Made by a program: the position numbers and the translations under genes. Shown here in pieces: positions 14,484 to 21,047 of a stretch of 24,596 bases of DNA. Under the pieces are notes generated by a model. The model ran no database searches, was not told where the DNA came from, and saw nothing but the letters and a program-made list of their open reading frames with translations. Position 1 is the first letter of the stretch; each line of letters starts with the position of its first letter. The stretch is from Anaerolineae bacterium (GTDB lineage Bacteria; Chloroflexota; Anaerolineae; UBA4142): the NCBI GenBank assembly GCA_026417715.1, contig JAOACU010000006.1:1-24596 (forward strand). Reading direction: 5' to 3'.

Positions 14484-14614
14484 AGTGGTTAGTGGTTAGT
14501 GGTTAGTGGTTAGTGGTTGGTGGTTAGTGGTTAGTGATTGGTGATGCGTGATGCGTGAGAAGCAACTAACCACTATTCACTAATCACTAGTCACTAGTCA
14601 CTAATCACTAATCA
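14484..14614. repeat. Heptamer-word repeat, AGTGGTT/ACTAATC family
   Basis: At least eight AGTGGTT-type units face complementary ACTAATC and ACTAGTC units, giving a long imperfect hairpin with GATGCGT near the centre. On the minus strand the array begins with the stop codon of the ferritin-like gene, which itself reads as the first word (TAGTGAT). Confidence 0.92.
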
Positions 14615-14818
14615 CTAAAACCCCTTCTTCTCCAACTTGAGCAATTCCGCTTCGAGGAGTTGGGCGTGCACTTGTTCTTCTTGCATAAAGCGTTCAAAGA
14701 TTTTCTTGAGTTCGGGTTCTTCAGCCAGATCGCGCGCCATCGCGTATTTGCGCATCGCGCTGTGTTCGTCTGCGATCATAATTTTGAAGAATGTCTCCCA
14801 ACTGGTTTTGGCGTCCAT
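14615..14818 (-). CDS. Ferritin-like mini-protein (half rubrerythrin/ferritin domain)
   Basis: A 67-residue, wholly helical protein. Two helices can be drawn (~6-30 and ~35-64) with metal-ligand-like residues E18-H19 in the first and E48-x2-H51 in the second (FMQEEQVHAQLLEAE). Ferritin-like and rubrerythrin domains have four helices with two such pairs, so this would be half a domain that must dimerise to build a di-iron site. GGAGG lies directly upstream of the ATG. It sits between the NifU-like gene and acsC. A role in iron or oxygen protection of the cluster enzymes is reasonable but unproven. Confidence 0.7.
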   Translation of the reverse strand: MDAKTSWETFFKIMIADEHSAMRKYAMARDLAEEPELKKIFERFMQEEQVHAQLLEAELLKLEKKGF

Positions 14819-14834
14819 TGTCCCTCCTGAGATT

Positions 14835-14914
14835 CGACCGCCGACGACAGACCGCAGACCGCCGCCAACACCCTACCGTCAGCGGTCGGCGGTCGGTGGT
14901 CAGTGGTCGGTTTG
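14835..14914. repeat. Heptamer-word repeat, GGTCGGC/GACCGCC family
   Basis: The units GGTCGGC, GGTCGGT, GGTCAGT and GGTCGGT face the complementary GACCGCC, GACCGCA and similar units. It fills the gap between the NifU-like stop (TGA, then CAAACCGACC) and the ribosome site of the ferritin-like gene. Confidence 0.9.
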
Positions 14915-15151
14915 TCAAACGGCTTTGACTTGCTTGACGCGCGGAAACAGATCGCGAATCGTGCTTTCGACGACGCGGTGAAGGGTCCAAGGCATTAGGG
15001 GACATCCTTCGCACGCGCCGCCCAGATGCACGACGACGGTTTCGCCGTCAAAAGAAACTAGTTCCACTTTGCCGTTGTGATAGATTTCGGCATAGTGGCT
15101 GATGGTTTGTATCGTTTCTTGCATTCGTTCGTATTCGTTCGGTGTTGCCAT
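14915..15151 (-). CDS. NifU C-terminal-like Fe-S scaffold protein
   Basis: A 78-residue protein resembling the stand-alone NifU C-terminal domain (Nfu type). The motif GGACEGCPLMPWTLHRVVE (~44-62) has C47-x2-C50, followed by a helix and a terminal strand RVKQVKAV. Nfu domains hold or transfer a [4Fe-4S] cluster, often across a dimer. GGGAG lies upstream of the ATG, and the gene begins one base after the membrane-protein stop. Its place among enzymes rich in Fe-S and Ni-Fe-S clusters suggests it helps mature them. The CP-L-M-P sequence differs a little from the usual CPSS, so it is a divergent member. Confidence 0.82.
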   Translation of the reverse strand: MATPNEYERMQETIQTISHYAEIYHNGKVELVSFDGETVVVHLGGACEGCPLMPWTLHRVVESTIRDLFPRVKQVKAV

Positions 15152-15152
15152 T

Positions 15153-15809
15153 TCACTCCCTTTTTGAAATCGCTTGCGCGCGTTGACGCGCGACTTGGAC
15201 TGCTAACACTCCCATTACTACAACGATTCCCGCGTAAAACACTTTGATCGTTATCGAGTCCGAACCTAGAATCGGATCAATCGGATGTAAAATATTCAAC
15301 GCGTTGCGCAGGACGATGCCTACGATGACGACATTCACGATTGCCGCGACTGCCCACACCCAAGTTTTATCCATCCACCGCGCTGCCGCGTACACGATAG
15401 TCGTTGCAATCAGGACGTTGAGTGCGCCAGCGACGCGCGGCTCACTGAGGGTGATCGTGCCCCACGCCAGAATTTGTGCGGGCGCGCTGATGATGATGTG
15501 CGCGAACCAAAACAAGAGCGCGGTCTCGGTGGTGGCGCGCGTCCACGCTGTTAGAGATTGGAGATTAGAGATTCGAGGTGGGCTTTGTTGAAACGCGCGC
15601 CCAGCGCAATAGACAATGCCAAGTATACTTGCCATCCAGTAAGCGGCAACGGCGACGCGCTCTGCCGCGCCGTGCGCGTACACGATTTTGACGACGTTAC
15701 CCAAACGCGCTTCGGCGGGTGCGGCGATGAGCAACGCGCCCAGCACAAGAAGCAACGCGGCGTAGATGAGTGGATGATTCTGTTGCAGTGTGCGGATGAA
15801 CGTTGCCAT
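15153..15809 (-). CDS. Six-helix integral membrane protein, unknown function
   Basis: I do not recognise this 218-residue family. Six hydrophobic segments are visible at about 14-34, 52-70, 96-118, 126-143, 148-168 and 188-207, with short charged loops and a basic C-terminal tail (RQRAQAISKRE). No transporter or haem motif is evident. The loop between helices 2 and 3 (RISNLQSLTA) is encoded by a 27-bp stretch of heptamer words, as though an intergenic repeat had entered the gene in frame. The start at 15809 follows a repeat array with no recognisable ribosome site. It lies between acsD and the NifU-like gene, so a membrane link to the pathway is possible. Confidence 0.75.
   Translation of the reverse strand: MATFIRTLQQNHPLIYAALLLVLGALLIAAPAEARLGNVVKIVYAHGAAERVAVAAYWMASILGIVYCAGRAFQQSPPRISNLQSLTAWTRATTETALLFWFAHIIISAPAQILAWGTITLSEPRVAGALNVLIATTIVYAAARWMDKTWVWAVAAIVNVVIVGIVLRNALNILHPIDPILGSDSITIKVFYAGIVVVMGVLAVQVARQRAQAISKRE
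15551..15577. repeat. Heptamer words inside the membrane-protein gene
   Basis: The units AGAGATT, GGAGATT and AGAGATT, then CGAG, resemble the AGATT-type words at 16827-16914 and 23566-23638. Here they are in frame and encode the loop RISNLQSLTA. Confidence 0.75.
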
Positions 15810-15810
15810 C

Positions 15811-15845
15811 GCAATTTACAATTGTCAATTGTCAATTGCCAACTG
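15811..15845. repeat. Heptamer-word repeat, CAATTGT family
   Basis: CAATTGT CAATTGT CAATTGC units, each nearly self-complementary, fill the whole 36-bp gap between the acsD stop and the start of the membrane-protein gene. The acsD stop TGA is part of the first word on the minus strand. Confidence 0.88.
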
Positions 15846-16811
15846 TCACTTGACCAACGCGGCAATCATCGTCTTGATGCGTTTGACCGCTTCGGGATGG
15901 CGCATCACGACAATGTTTGCTCCCGTCTCGACAAGCGCGGCGGCGGTAATCGTTTCCCAATGAATCGCGCGTTCTTTCCAATCGCCCCACATCGCGGGTA
16001 CATCGGTACCAACCTTGGCTTCTTTGACGCGCCATGCTTCTTCGCCGGGCGTGACAAGCATCGGTTGCTGTGTCATTCCATCGCCTTGTAAGGCGGCAAG
16101 GCGCAGACGCTCCATCACCGAATAACCGTACTCGATACCATAGCCCAGCGCGCCGGTGGTGGGGTCCATAATGATTCGTTCGAGTGGCAAGCCCATATCG
16201 TGAATCAAGATGTTCAACTGCTTGGCAAGATTCACATCCATTGCGGTACGCGCGTTGACCAGATGATCGTTTGCCAGTGCCGCCGCGACAATCGTACGAT
16301 AATTCTTGTCTTCGCAGACTCCTAACACGATGCGTTCACCTTTGGCTTCTTCAGCCACTGCGACGAGCAACTCGTTGTCCAAATCGGCTTGGCCTGGACC
16401 AAAGACCATCAAGGGGAGACCGGTCGCGTTCAAGACGGCGCGCGTGACCTGTTTGGCGCGCGCGGCAGTGTTGGGGGTACCGCCATCAATCGTAGCGTTG
16501 AGTTTGAGCAAAATCAAATCGGCGCCAGCGGCTTCGGCGGCTTGTGCCCATTTGGCGGGATCATCGGCAACATCCTTCCACGCCTCCAGCAATATCGGCG
16601 ACCAATCACTGGGCTTGCGGTCTTGAATTTCGATCGCAACGGCTGGAGGATGCGGGATTGTACCTTCAAAGTGCATAAACGGCATCGCGGTTTCACCACC
16701 GATGGTGACCACTTTGGTACGCGTGCCACCTTGTTCCTTCGTTGCGCCAATCGTGATTTCACGAACCTTGCCGGCATACTTTTCTTTGGGAATTTCAACG
16801 GTGACTGGCAT
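15846..16811 (-). CDS. acsD: Corrinoid iron-sulfur protein, small (delta) subunit
   Basis: A 321-residue TIM-barrel subunit that, with AcsC, binds the corrinoid cofactor. It begins MPVTVEIPKEKYAGKVREITIG, the typical AcsD start. Family segments include GGETAMPFMHFEGTIPHPP, KLNATIDGG, FGPGQADLDNELL, the conserved DPTTGALGYGIEYGYSVMERLRLAAL (split as DPTTGALGYG and IEYGYSVMERLRLAAL) and the final ETGANIVVMRHPEAV. The start at 16811 is preferred to the in-frame ATG at 16826 because the ribosome site GGAGGCAAGGA lies between them. It lies downstream of the CBS and small membrane genes. Identification is secure. Confidence 0.96.
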   Translation of the reverse strand: MPVTVEIPKEKYAGKVREITIGATKEQGGTRTKVVTIGGETAMPFMHFEGTIPHPPAVAIEIQDRKPSDWSPILLEAWKDVADDPAKWAQAAEAAGADLILLKLNATIDGGTPNTAARAKQVTRAVLNATGLPLMVFGPGQADLDNELLVAVAEEAKGERIVLGVCEDKNYRTIVAAALANDHLVNARTAMDVNLAKQLNILIHDMGLPLERIIMDPTTGALGYGIEYGYSVMERLRLAALQGDGMTQQPMLVTPGEEAWRVKEAKVGTDVPAMWGDWKERAIHWETITAAALVETGANIVVMRHPEAVKRIKTMIAALVK

Positions 16812-16826
16812 TCCTTGCCTCCACAT

Positions 16827-16914
16827 TCAATTTCAGATTTAAGATTTCAGATTTAAGATTTTCGATTCACGTTGCTCGATGAAATCTGCAATCTACAATC
16901 TGAAATCTGCAATC
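16827..16914. repeat. Heptamer-word repeat, CAGATTT/AAGATTT family
   Basis: CAGATTT and AAGATTT units alternate and face GAAATCT/GCAATCT units on the other arm. It fills the gap between the small membrane gene's stop (TGA, then GATTGCAGATT) and acsD. Confidence 0.9.
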
Positions 16915-17103
16915 TCATTCCGGTTGATCGAACGCGACAAGTAGAAACAAAAACACGCCCACGCCCATCAATGCGAGGACGCCTTCGTGTGGCGCCGGGG
17001 TGAGATAGCGAATCAACAGCGCGGCGAGCAGAATAATCAATGACGCGCCGAGCAAAATGCTGGTGGTACGTGGGCTAAAGTGTCTTTCAGGCGATGGCGT
17101 CAT
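16915..17103 (-). CDS. Small two-helix membrane protein
   Basis: A 62-residue ORF with two strongly hydrophobic segments (about 15-33, SILLGASLIILLAALLI; and 42-57, LALMGVGVFLFLLVAF) joined by a short loop with PAPHEG. Its ATG overlaps the stop of the CBS-pair gene as ATGA, so translation is probably coupled; there is no separate strong ribosome site. The hydrophobic pattern and overlap make it likely to be real, but I recognise no family. It could anchor or partner the CBS protein. Confidence 0.6.
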   Translation of the reverse strand: MTPSPERHFSPRTTSILLGASLIILLAALLIRYLTPAPHEGVLALMGVGVFLFLLVAFDQPE

Positions 17104-17525
17104 TTTGACTTTCGACTCTCTGGGGGTGTGACTTTTTCCGGCGGCAAGCCCGCCATCTCGCGCACGAGCGCGCGCATCGTAATCACCGCGCTGGGGCGCG
17201 AGGGACCGGGATGTTCGTGCATAATGAAAAGTTGATGCACCTTTTCATCAATCATCAGATGCGCGGCGGCAAGCGCGGCAGTGTCGGGCGAGATCGTGAT
17301 GATACGCTCCGTCATCACATCCTTGGCGGTCAACACCTGCCAGTTGCGCGTGAATGCTTTGACCAAGTCGGTTTGCGAGACCACACCACACGCGCCATAC
17401 GCGTCCATTACAATCACCGCGTCGGCTTCCTCGCGCGCCATCGTCTTGGCGATTTCACCGAGCGGCGTTTCTGGCTCGCACGTCGGCACACCGATTTTCA
17501 TTAGGTCGCGGACGAGTTTGGACAT
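17100..17525 (-). CDS. CBS-domain pair protein
   Basis: A 141-residue protein made of two CBS motifs. The first runs from about residue 5 to 60 (VRDLMKIGVPTCEPETPLGEIAK...GVVSQTDLVKAF) and the second from about 68 to 125 (TAKDVMTERIITISPDTAALAAAHLM...HQLFI). CBS pairs bind adenine nucleotides and sense energy state, often regulating a partner. The start at 17525 has GAGG 6 bases upstream. A longer in-frame start at 17597 would add 24 residues that are only repeat sequence, so it is rejected. The gene lies between acsB and acsD and overlaps the small membrane gene. A sensor role for the pathway is inference. Confidence 0.85.
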   Translation of the reverse strand: MSKLVRDLMKIGVPTCEPETPLGEIAKTMAREEADAVIVMDAYGACGVVSQTDLVKAFTRNWQVLTAKDVMTERIITISPDTAALAAAHLMIDEKVHQLFIMHEHPGPSRPSAVITMRALVREMAGLPPEKVTPPESRKSK

Positions 17526-17540
17526 AGCCAACCTCACGGT

Positions 17541-17592
17541 CACGCAATACGCAATACGCTGTACTGTCCTATTGCGTATTGCGTATTGCGTG
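17541..17592. repeat. Heptamer-word repeat, GCAATAC/GCGTATT family
   Basis: GCAATAC GCAATAC faces ATTGCGT units, giving a compact hairpin (arms around a GTACTGTCC centre). It lies between the acsB stop codon and the CBS-pair gene. Confidence 0.9.
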
Positions 17593-17598
17593 TTCACA

Positions 17599-19860
17599 TT
17601 ACATCAACGGATCCATCGTCAGCGCGGGATGTCCTTTTTCTTCCAAGAACTTGACCAGATCGTTGACATCGGTGCAGATCGTCTCGTCAGCGATCTTGTC
17701 AAGCAAATCGGGCTCACCAGCGTACTCGGCGGCTTTTTTGAGTTCCTCTGCCATCGTTTGCTTGAGGATGGAGGACATCCACACCACACGCTTGAACCCG
17801 CCGTCCGCGCTCAGGAATTTCTTGGAGGTGAGATAGTACTTGCCCACGCCCATAATGCCCGGCGTTTGCAAGCCACCACCCGCCGTACCTGCCAACGTAC
17901 TGAACGTCATTCCCGCGGGCGACATCGAGGGGTCTTCGCGCGATAAGACCATCACCCCATTCGCTTCGGGAATCACCATCACGATACACTCAAAGCAACC
18001 GCACGCGGTCATTGGGTTTTCCATAATCGAGTACATCGAAACCGTTTGGACTTGTTGATGCGATGCTTGTTGCACAAACTCGATCGGACCCGACCAATAT
18101 CCCTTGACCGGATCGAGCAATTGTCCTTTGGGAATCGGTTGGTTGGGACCGGTAGGATTGATTTGGTAACTGGCTTTGCAGTCCAACCACGAGTACGCGC
18201 CGCACAAACCGACGCGCTCGGGTGAAACGACGCAAACATGATTCGGCGCGAACGATTGGCACAGCGTGCACGAGTAGAACTCTTCCACGTCCTCGTCCAC
18301 CATCGTCGCGAGGCGCGTATTGCGTTTGTTGTATGCCTCGCGCGCGACCTGTAGCATCGAGTTGACCGACGCGGGATCGGTGTAAATCGTCACCTGCACC
18401 TTGTCCACAATCGCGCCAAAGTCGGCGTGGAAGCGCGCGTGCAAAATCTTGCCGAGATGTTCCAAACGAAAGCCCTTGTCGTACGCGGCTTTGCTGATGC
18501 GAATCCAAGTGATGTCGCGCTGACCGACGTGTTGCACACCCGACGCGCCGTTGATAAAGTGGTGAATCTGGCGTTCGAGCACGGGTTCAAAGTCTTCTTG
18601 CATCTTGCGTCCCGCGACTTCGACGACGATGCCCATATCCATTGCACCGCCTTCGGGTACGCTGTCAAGATCGGGACCTTTGAGTTCGACTTTGCCGTCC
18701 TCCACTTTGTCCATCGGCGCCATATACAGATACTCGAACGCGCGCGAGCGTTTGCCGCCGGACTCGAAGCGCAAATCGGCTTTGCGCACCACTTCGCCTT
18801 CAAACGCCGAACCGTAGGGCACCGGAATCGGCACTTCGGTCATCTTGATCTTGACGCCGCGCACCTCGATACACCGTTGCACCAACTTTTCGGCGCGTTC
18901 CAAATCGTCCTTGCCCGGAATTTCGTTGAACGGCATCGAAATCACGTGTTCGTACTGGGTGACGCCAGTCGGATGGATTTCGGGGATGACAGTGTCGGCA
19001 ATGGCAGGAAAGCCGTACGAGATCGCGCCCGCGGCGGCGGCGTATTTCAAATCGTCCACTTCGCCCAGCGCAAGGACGAACGCAAAGACGCGCTGTCGGT
19101 TGTAGAGCAAGATTTCGCGCGCTTGACCACCTTTCATCCCACCAAAGGTCAATGCCGAACGCGTCGCGAAACCAATCGCATAGATTGCCGAAAGTGTGTC
19201 GGTGCCAAACGGGACGATGTAGGTATCGTACCCCATTTCGACGCCTTCTTCGTGCAATTGGTGAATAATCGAACGACCATTCACATTACCGGCGAGAAAG
19301 GTGAGAATATTGCGGCGTTGGAGTTCGCGGATGATCTTGACCGCGACTTGATTCGATTTGGCACAGCCCACAATCGCGGCAAAGCCGGGCATACGCCCGT
19401 CCACCAGTTGAATACCCCACGAGCGGAGTTGAATGTCGTCAATGGGTCCGTTGAGATAACCGCCCCCGTCTCCACTCTCGCTTTTCTGCGCCAGGCGAAA
19501 GCCCGGAAATTTTTCTGGCTGATCGCCAAAGAGATAACGCAGGGCTTGCACCGTTTCCATCGCGAGCAAGGTGGCAATGCCCGCGTCGAGCGTTTCGCCC
19601 AGATACGGTGTCCAACGCGATTCTGCTGGGACGGGATGTAAATAGCACCTGATTTGATCCATCACCGGAATCAAATCACCGACTGTTTCGACTTTTTGTC
19701 CAGTCAAACCGAGAATGGTAGGCAAATAGTACGCGGTGTTGGGAAAAGCCACTTTGGCGTCTTTGCCTTTTTCTTGCAATGCTTTTTGCAACCATGCTTC
19801 CGCTTCACGCGTGACATTTCTTGCGCCGCGCAAGGCGGACGTTGCGATGTAACGTGACAT
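17599..19860 (-). CDS. acsB: Acetyl-CoA synthase (CO-methylating), bacterial type
   Basis: AcsB joins CO, a methyl group from the corrinoid protein and CoA into acetyl-CoA at the Ni-Ni-[4Fe-4S] A cluster. This copy has 753 residues (Moorella ~729) and complete ligands: C531, C534, C543 and C553 (CTLCQSFAPNHVC...GLCG) for the cubane, and C620-G621-C622 (ACGCFEC) for the distal nickel. The spacings 3-9-10-69 are the same as in the Moorella enzyme (506, 509, 518, 528, 597). The N-terminal CODH-contact domain is present, unlike archaeal CdhC. GGAGGGAGC precedes the ATG. The GNAT gene lies upstream and the CBS-pair gene downstream. Identification is certain from sequence; nothing suggests loss of function. 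Confidence 0.98.
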   Translation of the reverse strand: MSRYIATSALRGARNVTREAEAWLQKALQEKGKDAKVAFPNTAYYLPTILGLTGQKVETVGDLIPVMDQIRCYLHPVPAESRWTPYLGETLDAGIATLLAMETVQALRYLFGDQPEKFPGFRLAQKSESGDGGGYLNGPIDDIQLRSWGIQLVDGRMPGFAAIVGCAKSNQVAVKIIRELQRRNILTFLAGNVNGRSIIHQLHEEGVEMGYDTYIVPFGTDTLSAIYAIGFATRSALTFGGMKGGQAREILLYNRQRVFAFVLALGEVDDLKYAAAAGAISYGFPAIADTVIPEIHPTGVTQYEHVISMPFNEIPGKDDLERAEKLVQRCIEVRGVKIKMTEVPIPVPYGSAFEGEVVRKADLRFESGGKRSRAFEYLYMAPMDKVEDGKVELKGPDLDSVPEGGAMDMGIVVEVAGRKMQEDFEPVLERQIHHFINGASGVQHVGQRDITWIRISKAAYDKGFRLEHLGKILHARFHADFGAIVDKVQVTIYTDPASVNSMLQVAREAYNKRNTRLATMVDEDVEEFYSCTLCQSFAPNHVCVVSPERVGLCGAYSWLDCKASYQINPTGPNQPIPKGQLLDPVKGYWSGPIEFVQQASHQQVQTVSMYSIMENPMTACGCFECIVMVIPEANGVMVLSREDPSMSPAGMTFSTLAGTAGGGLQTPGIMGVGKYYLTSKKFLSADGGFKRVVWMSSILKQTMAEELKKAAEYAGEPDLLDKIADETICTDVNDLVKFLEEKGHPALTMDPLM

Positions 19861-19869
19861 GCTCCCTCC

Positions 19870-19953
19870 AATTTTCGATTTGCGATTTGCGATTTTCGAT
19901 TTTGGATTTGGATTTTGAACAATCGCAAATCAAAAATCGAAAATCGAAAATTC
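19870..19953. repeat. Heptamer-word repeat, CGATTTG/CGATTTT family
   Basis: CGATTTG, CGATTTG, CGATTTT, CGATTTT units face AAATCGA/AAATCGC units. It extends from the stop codon of the GNAT gene (TAG, then AGAATTTTCG on the minus strand) to just before the acsB ribosome site. Confidence 0.92.
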
Positions 19954-19954
19954 T

Positions 19955-20518
19955 CTAGAACTCTTCGCGTTTATGCGTCAAAGGTAACATCAAAACGACC
20001 ACATCATGCGTTTCGCCATCCGGCATCATAAAATAATCGGGATAGAGCGCGCGTTGTTCAAAGCCCAGGTTCTTGAACGCGCTGATTACTTTGACTTGAT
20101 CGGCAACCACTTCGGCAACGAGGAGTTGGAGACCGCACTTGCGCGCCACATCAATCAACGCGCGTAGCATCGCTGTCCCCAAACCGCGCCGCCGAAATTC
20201 CTTAGAGATAAAGATGCGCACATCGGCAATGTGACGTCCAGGTCCGCCGCGAAAATGGAGTGTCGCATCACCCACGATACGCTCGGCAACGACGGCAACG
20301 ATAGGCAAAACTTTTTTGTAATCCAACTTGTCCACCCACGAGCCGACCAATTCTTTGTTGCGCACATCGTTGCGCATCAACTTGTAATCGTCAGGACCAA
20401 CGGGTTCGAACAGAGCGATCAATCCGTCGCGATCCTCGTGCATCAGTGGGCGTAACAGGACGCGCGTGCCATCGGCAAGCGTCACGATTTGCCGATACTT
20501 GACGATTTGGTCTAGCAT
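19955..20518 (-). CDS. GNAT-family N-acetyltransferase
   Basis: A 187-residue single GNAT domain. The acetyl-CoA pyrophosphate-binding motif RRRGLGTAML lies at ~109-118 after the beta-4 strand ADVRIFIS, and the later part has VISAFKNLGFEQRALYPDYF, typical of motif B. A short N-terminal strand (RQIVTLADGTRVLLRPLMHEDRD) is shared with protein- and small-molecule acetyltransferases. Substrate cannot be told from sequence. It sits between ferredoxin and acsB, so it uses the product of the pathway. It might report acetyl-CoA level by acetylating a neighbour, which is inference. AAGGAG lies just upstream of the ATG. Confidence 0.88.
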   Translation of the reverse strand: MLDQIVKYRQIVTLADGTRVLLRPLMHEDRDGLIALFEPVGPDDYKLMRNDVRNKELVGSWVDKLDYKKVLPIVAVVAERIVGDATLHFRGGPGRHIADVRIFISKEFRRRGLGTAMLRALIDVARKCGLQLLVAEVVADQVKVISAFKNLGFEQRALYPDYFMMPDGETHDVVVLMLPLTHKREEF

Positions 20519-20529
20519 AACCGCTCCTT

Positions 20530-20591
20530 GATTTCAGGTTGCGGCGCCATAGGGGCGAGTCGGCGACTCGCCCCTATGGCCACCTGAAATC
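20530..20591. repeat. Long nested perfect hairpin between ferredoxin and GNAT genes
   Basis: Inner arms of 17 bp (20546-20562 and 20564-20580; GCCATAGGGGCGAGTCG and its exact complement) surround a single G. Outer arms GATTTCAGGT (20530-20539) and ACCTGAAATC (20582-20591) match perfectly. No U-tract follows. It occupies nearly the whole gap and would form a very stable RNA hairpin. Confidence 0.93.
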
Positions 20592-20597
20592 GCGCGA

Positions 20598-20903
20598 TCA
20601 CGACTTGCCGACCGAACCCCATTTGGCTTGGAAATCTGCGGCACTGAGCGTGTACCAATCGCGATTCTTTTGCGCGAACGGTTTCCACTCTTCCTTCAAA
20701 TCGGATTCAGGGAAGATCGCGGCGACCGGACATTCGGGCATACACGCACCACAATCAATGCACTCGTCCGGGTTGATGTAGAGTTGTTGCACCGGTTCGT
20801 ACAGCGGTTCATCTTTCTTCGGATGAATGCAATCCACCGGGCAAACATTCACGCAAGCCGTGTCTTTGGTGTTGATGCACGGTTCTGCGATTACGTACGC
20901 CAT
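20598..20903 (-). CDS. FdxA-type ferredoxin
   Basis: A 101-residue ferredoxin starting MAYVIAEPCINTKDTACVNV. Cluster 1 ligands are C9-x7-C17-x3-C21-x3-C25 (CPVDCI), and cluster 2 is C48-x2-C51-x2-C54-x3-C58 (CIDCGACMPECP), the pattern of FdxA-type 7Fe/8Fe ferredoxins. A ~40-residue C-terminal tail follows (KEEWKPFAQKNRDW). It is probably the electron donor or acceptor of the CODH encoded directly upstream. The start at 20903 is fixed by AAAGGAGG seven bases before it; the in-frame ATG at 20924 lies upstream of that site and is rejected. Confidence 0.93.
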   Translation of the reverse strand: MAYVIAEPCINTKDTACVNVCPVDCIHPKKDEPLYEPVQQLYINPDECIDCGACMPECPVAAIFPESDLKEEWKPFAQKNRDWYTLSAADFQAKWGSVGKS

Positions 20904-20973
20904 TTTGATTCCTCCTTTGCCCAAAGATCTTGGGACTATGGGTTTACTGTTTTACCCCACTCGATTTCCGCAA

Positions 20974-21028
20974 GAGCACAGAGAGCACAGAGAAATTTCT
21001 TTCTCCATGTTCTCTGTGTCTCCTGTGA
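20974..21028. repeat. Imperfect hairpin with GAGCACAGA words
   Basis: Two 9-base units GAGCACAGA and then GAAA face TTTCTC...TTCTCTGTG. The flank reads GTGACAAACCTAAAC (21025-21039), and exactly the same 15 bases occur at 24537-24551 beside another hairpin. It lies between acsA and the ferredoxin gene. Confidence 0.88.
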
Positions 21029-21047
21029 CAAACCTAAACCATACGAT

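Noticed and set aside
12450..14492. Plus-strand ORFs of ~305 residues opposite acsC and acsV
   Set aside because: Antisense shadows of secure genes caused by GC-rich codon structure.
14484..14614. Tandem repeats considered as a CRISPR array
   Set aside because: Units are 7 bases, directly adjacent and without spacers. No 24-40 bp repeat with unique spacers exists in the window.
17526..17597. Longer start of the CBS-pair gene
   Set aside because: The extra 24 codons are heptamer repeat sequence, and a good ribosome site lies before the internal ATG at 17525.
18427..19641. Long plus-strand ORF (404 residues) opposite acsB
   Set aside because: It lies wholly within the certain acsB gene, is rich in His/Arg from antisense codons, and shows no family motif.
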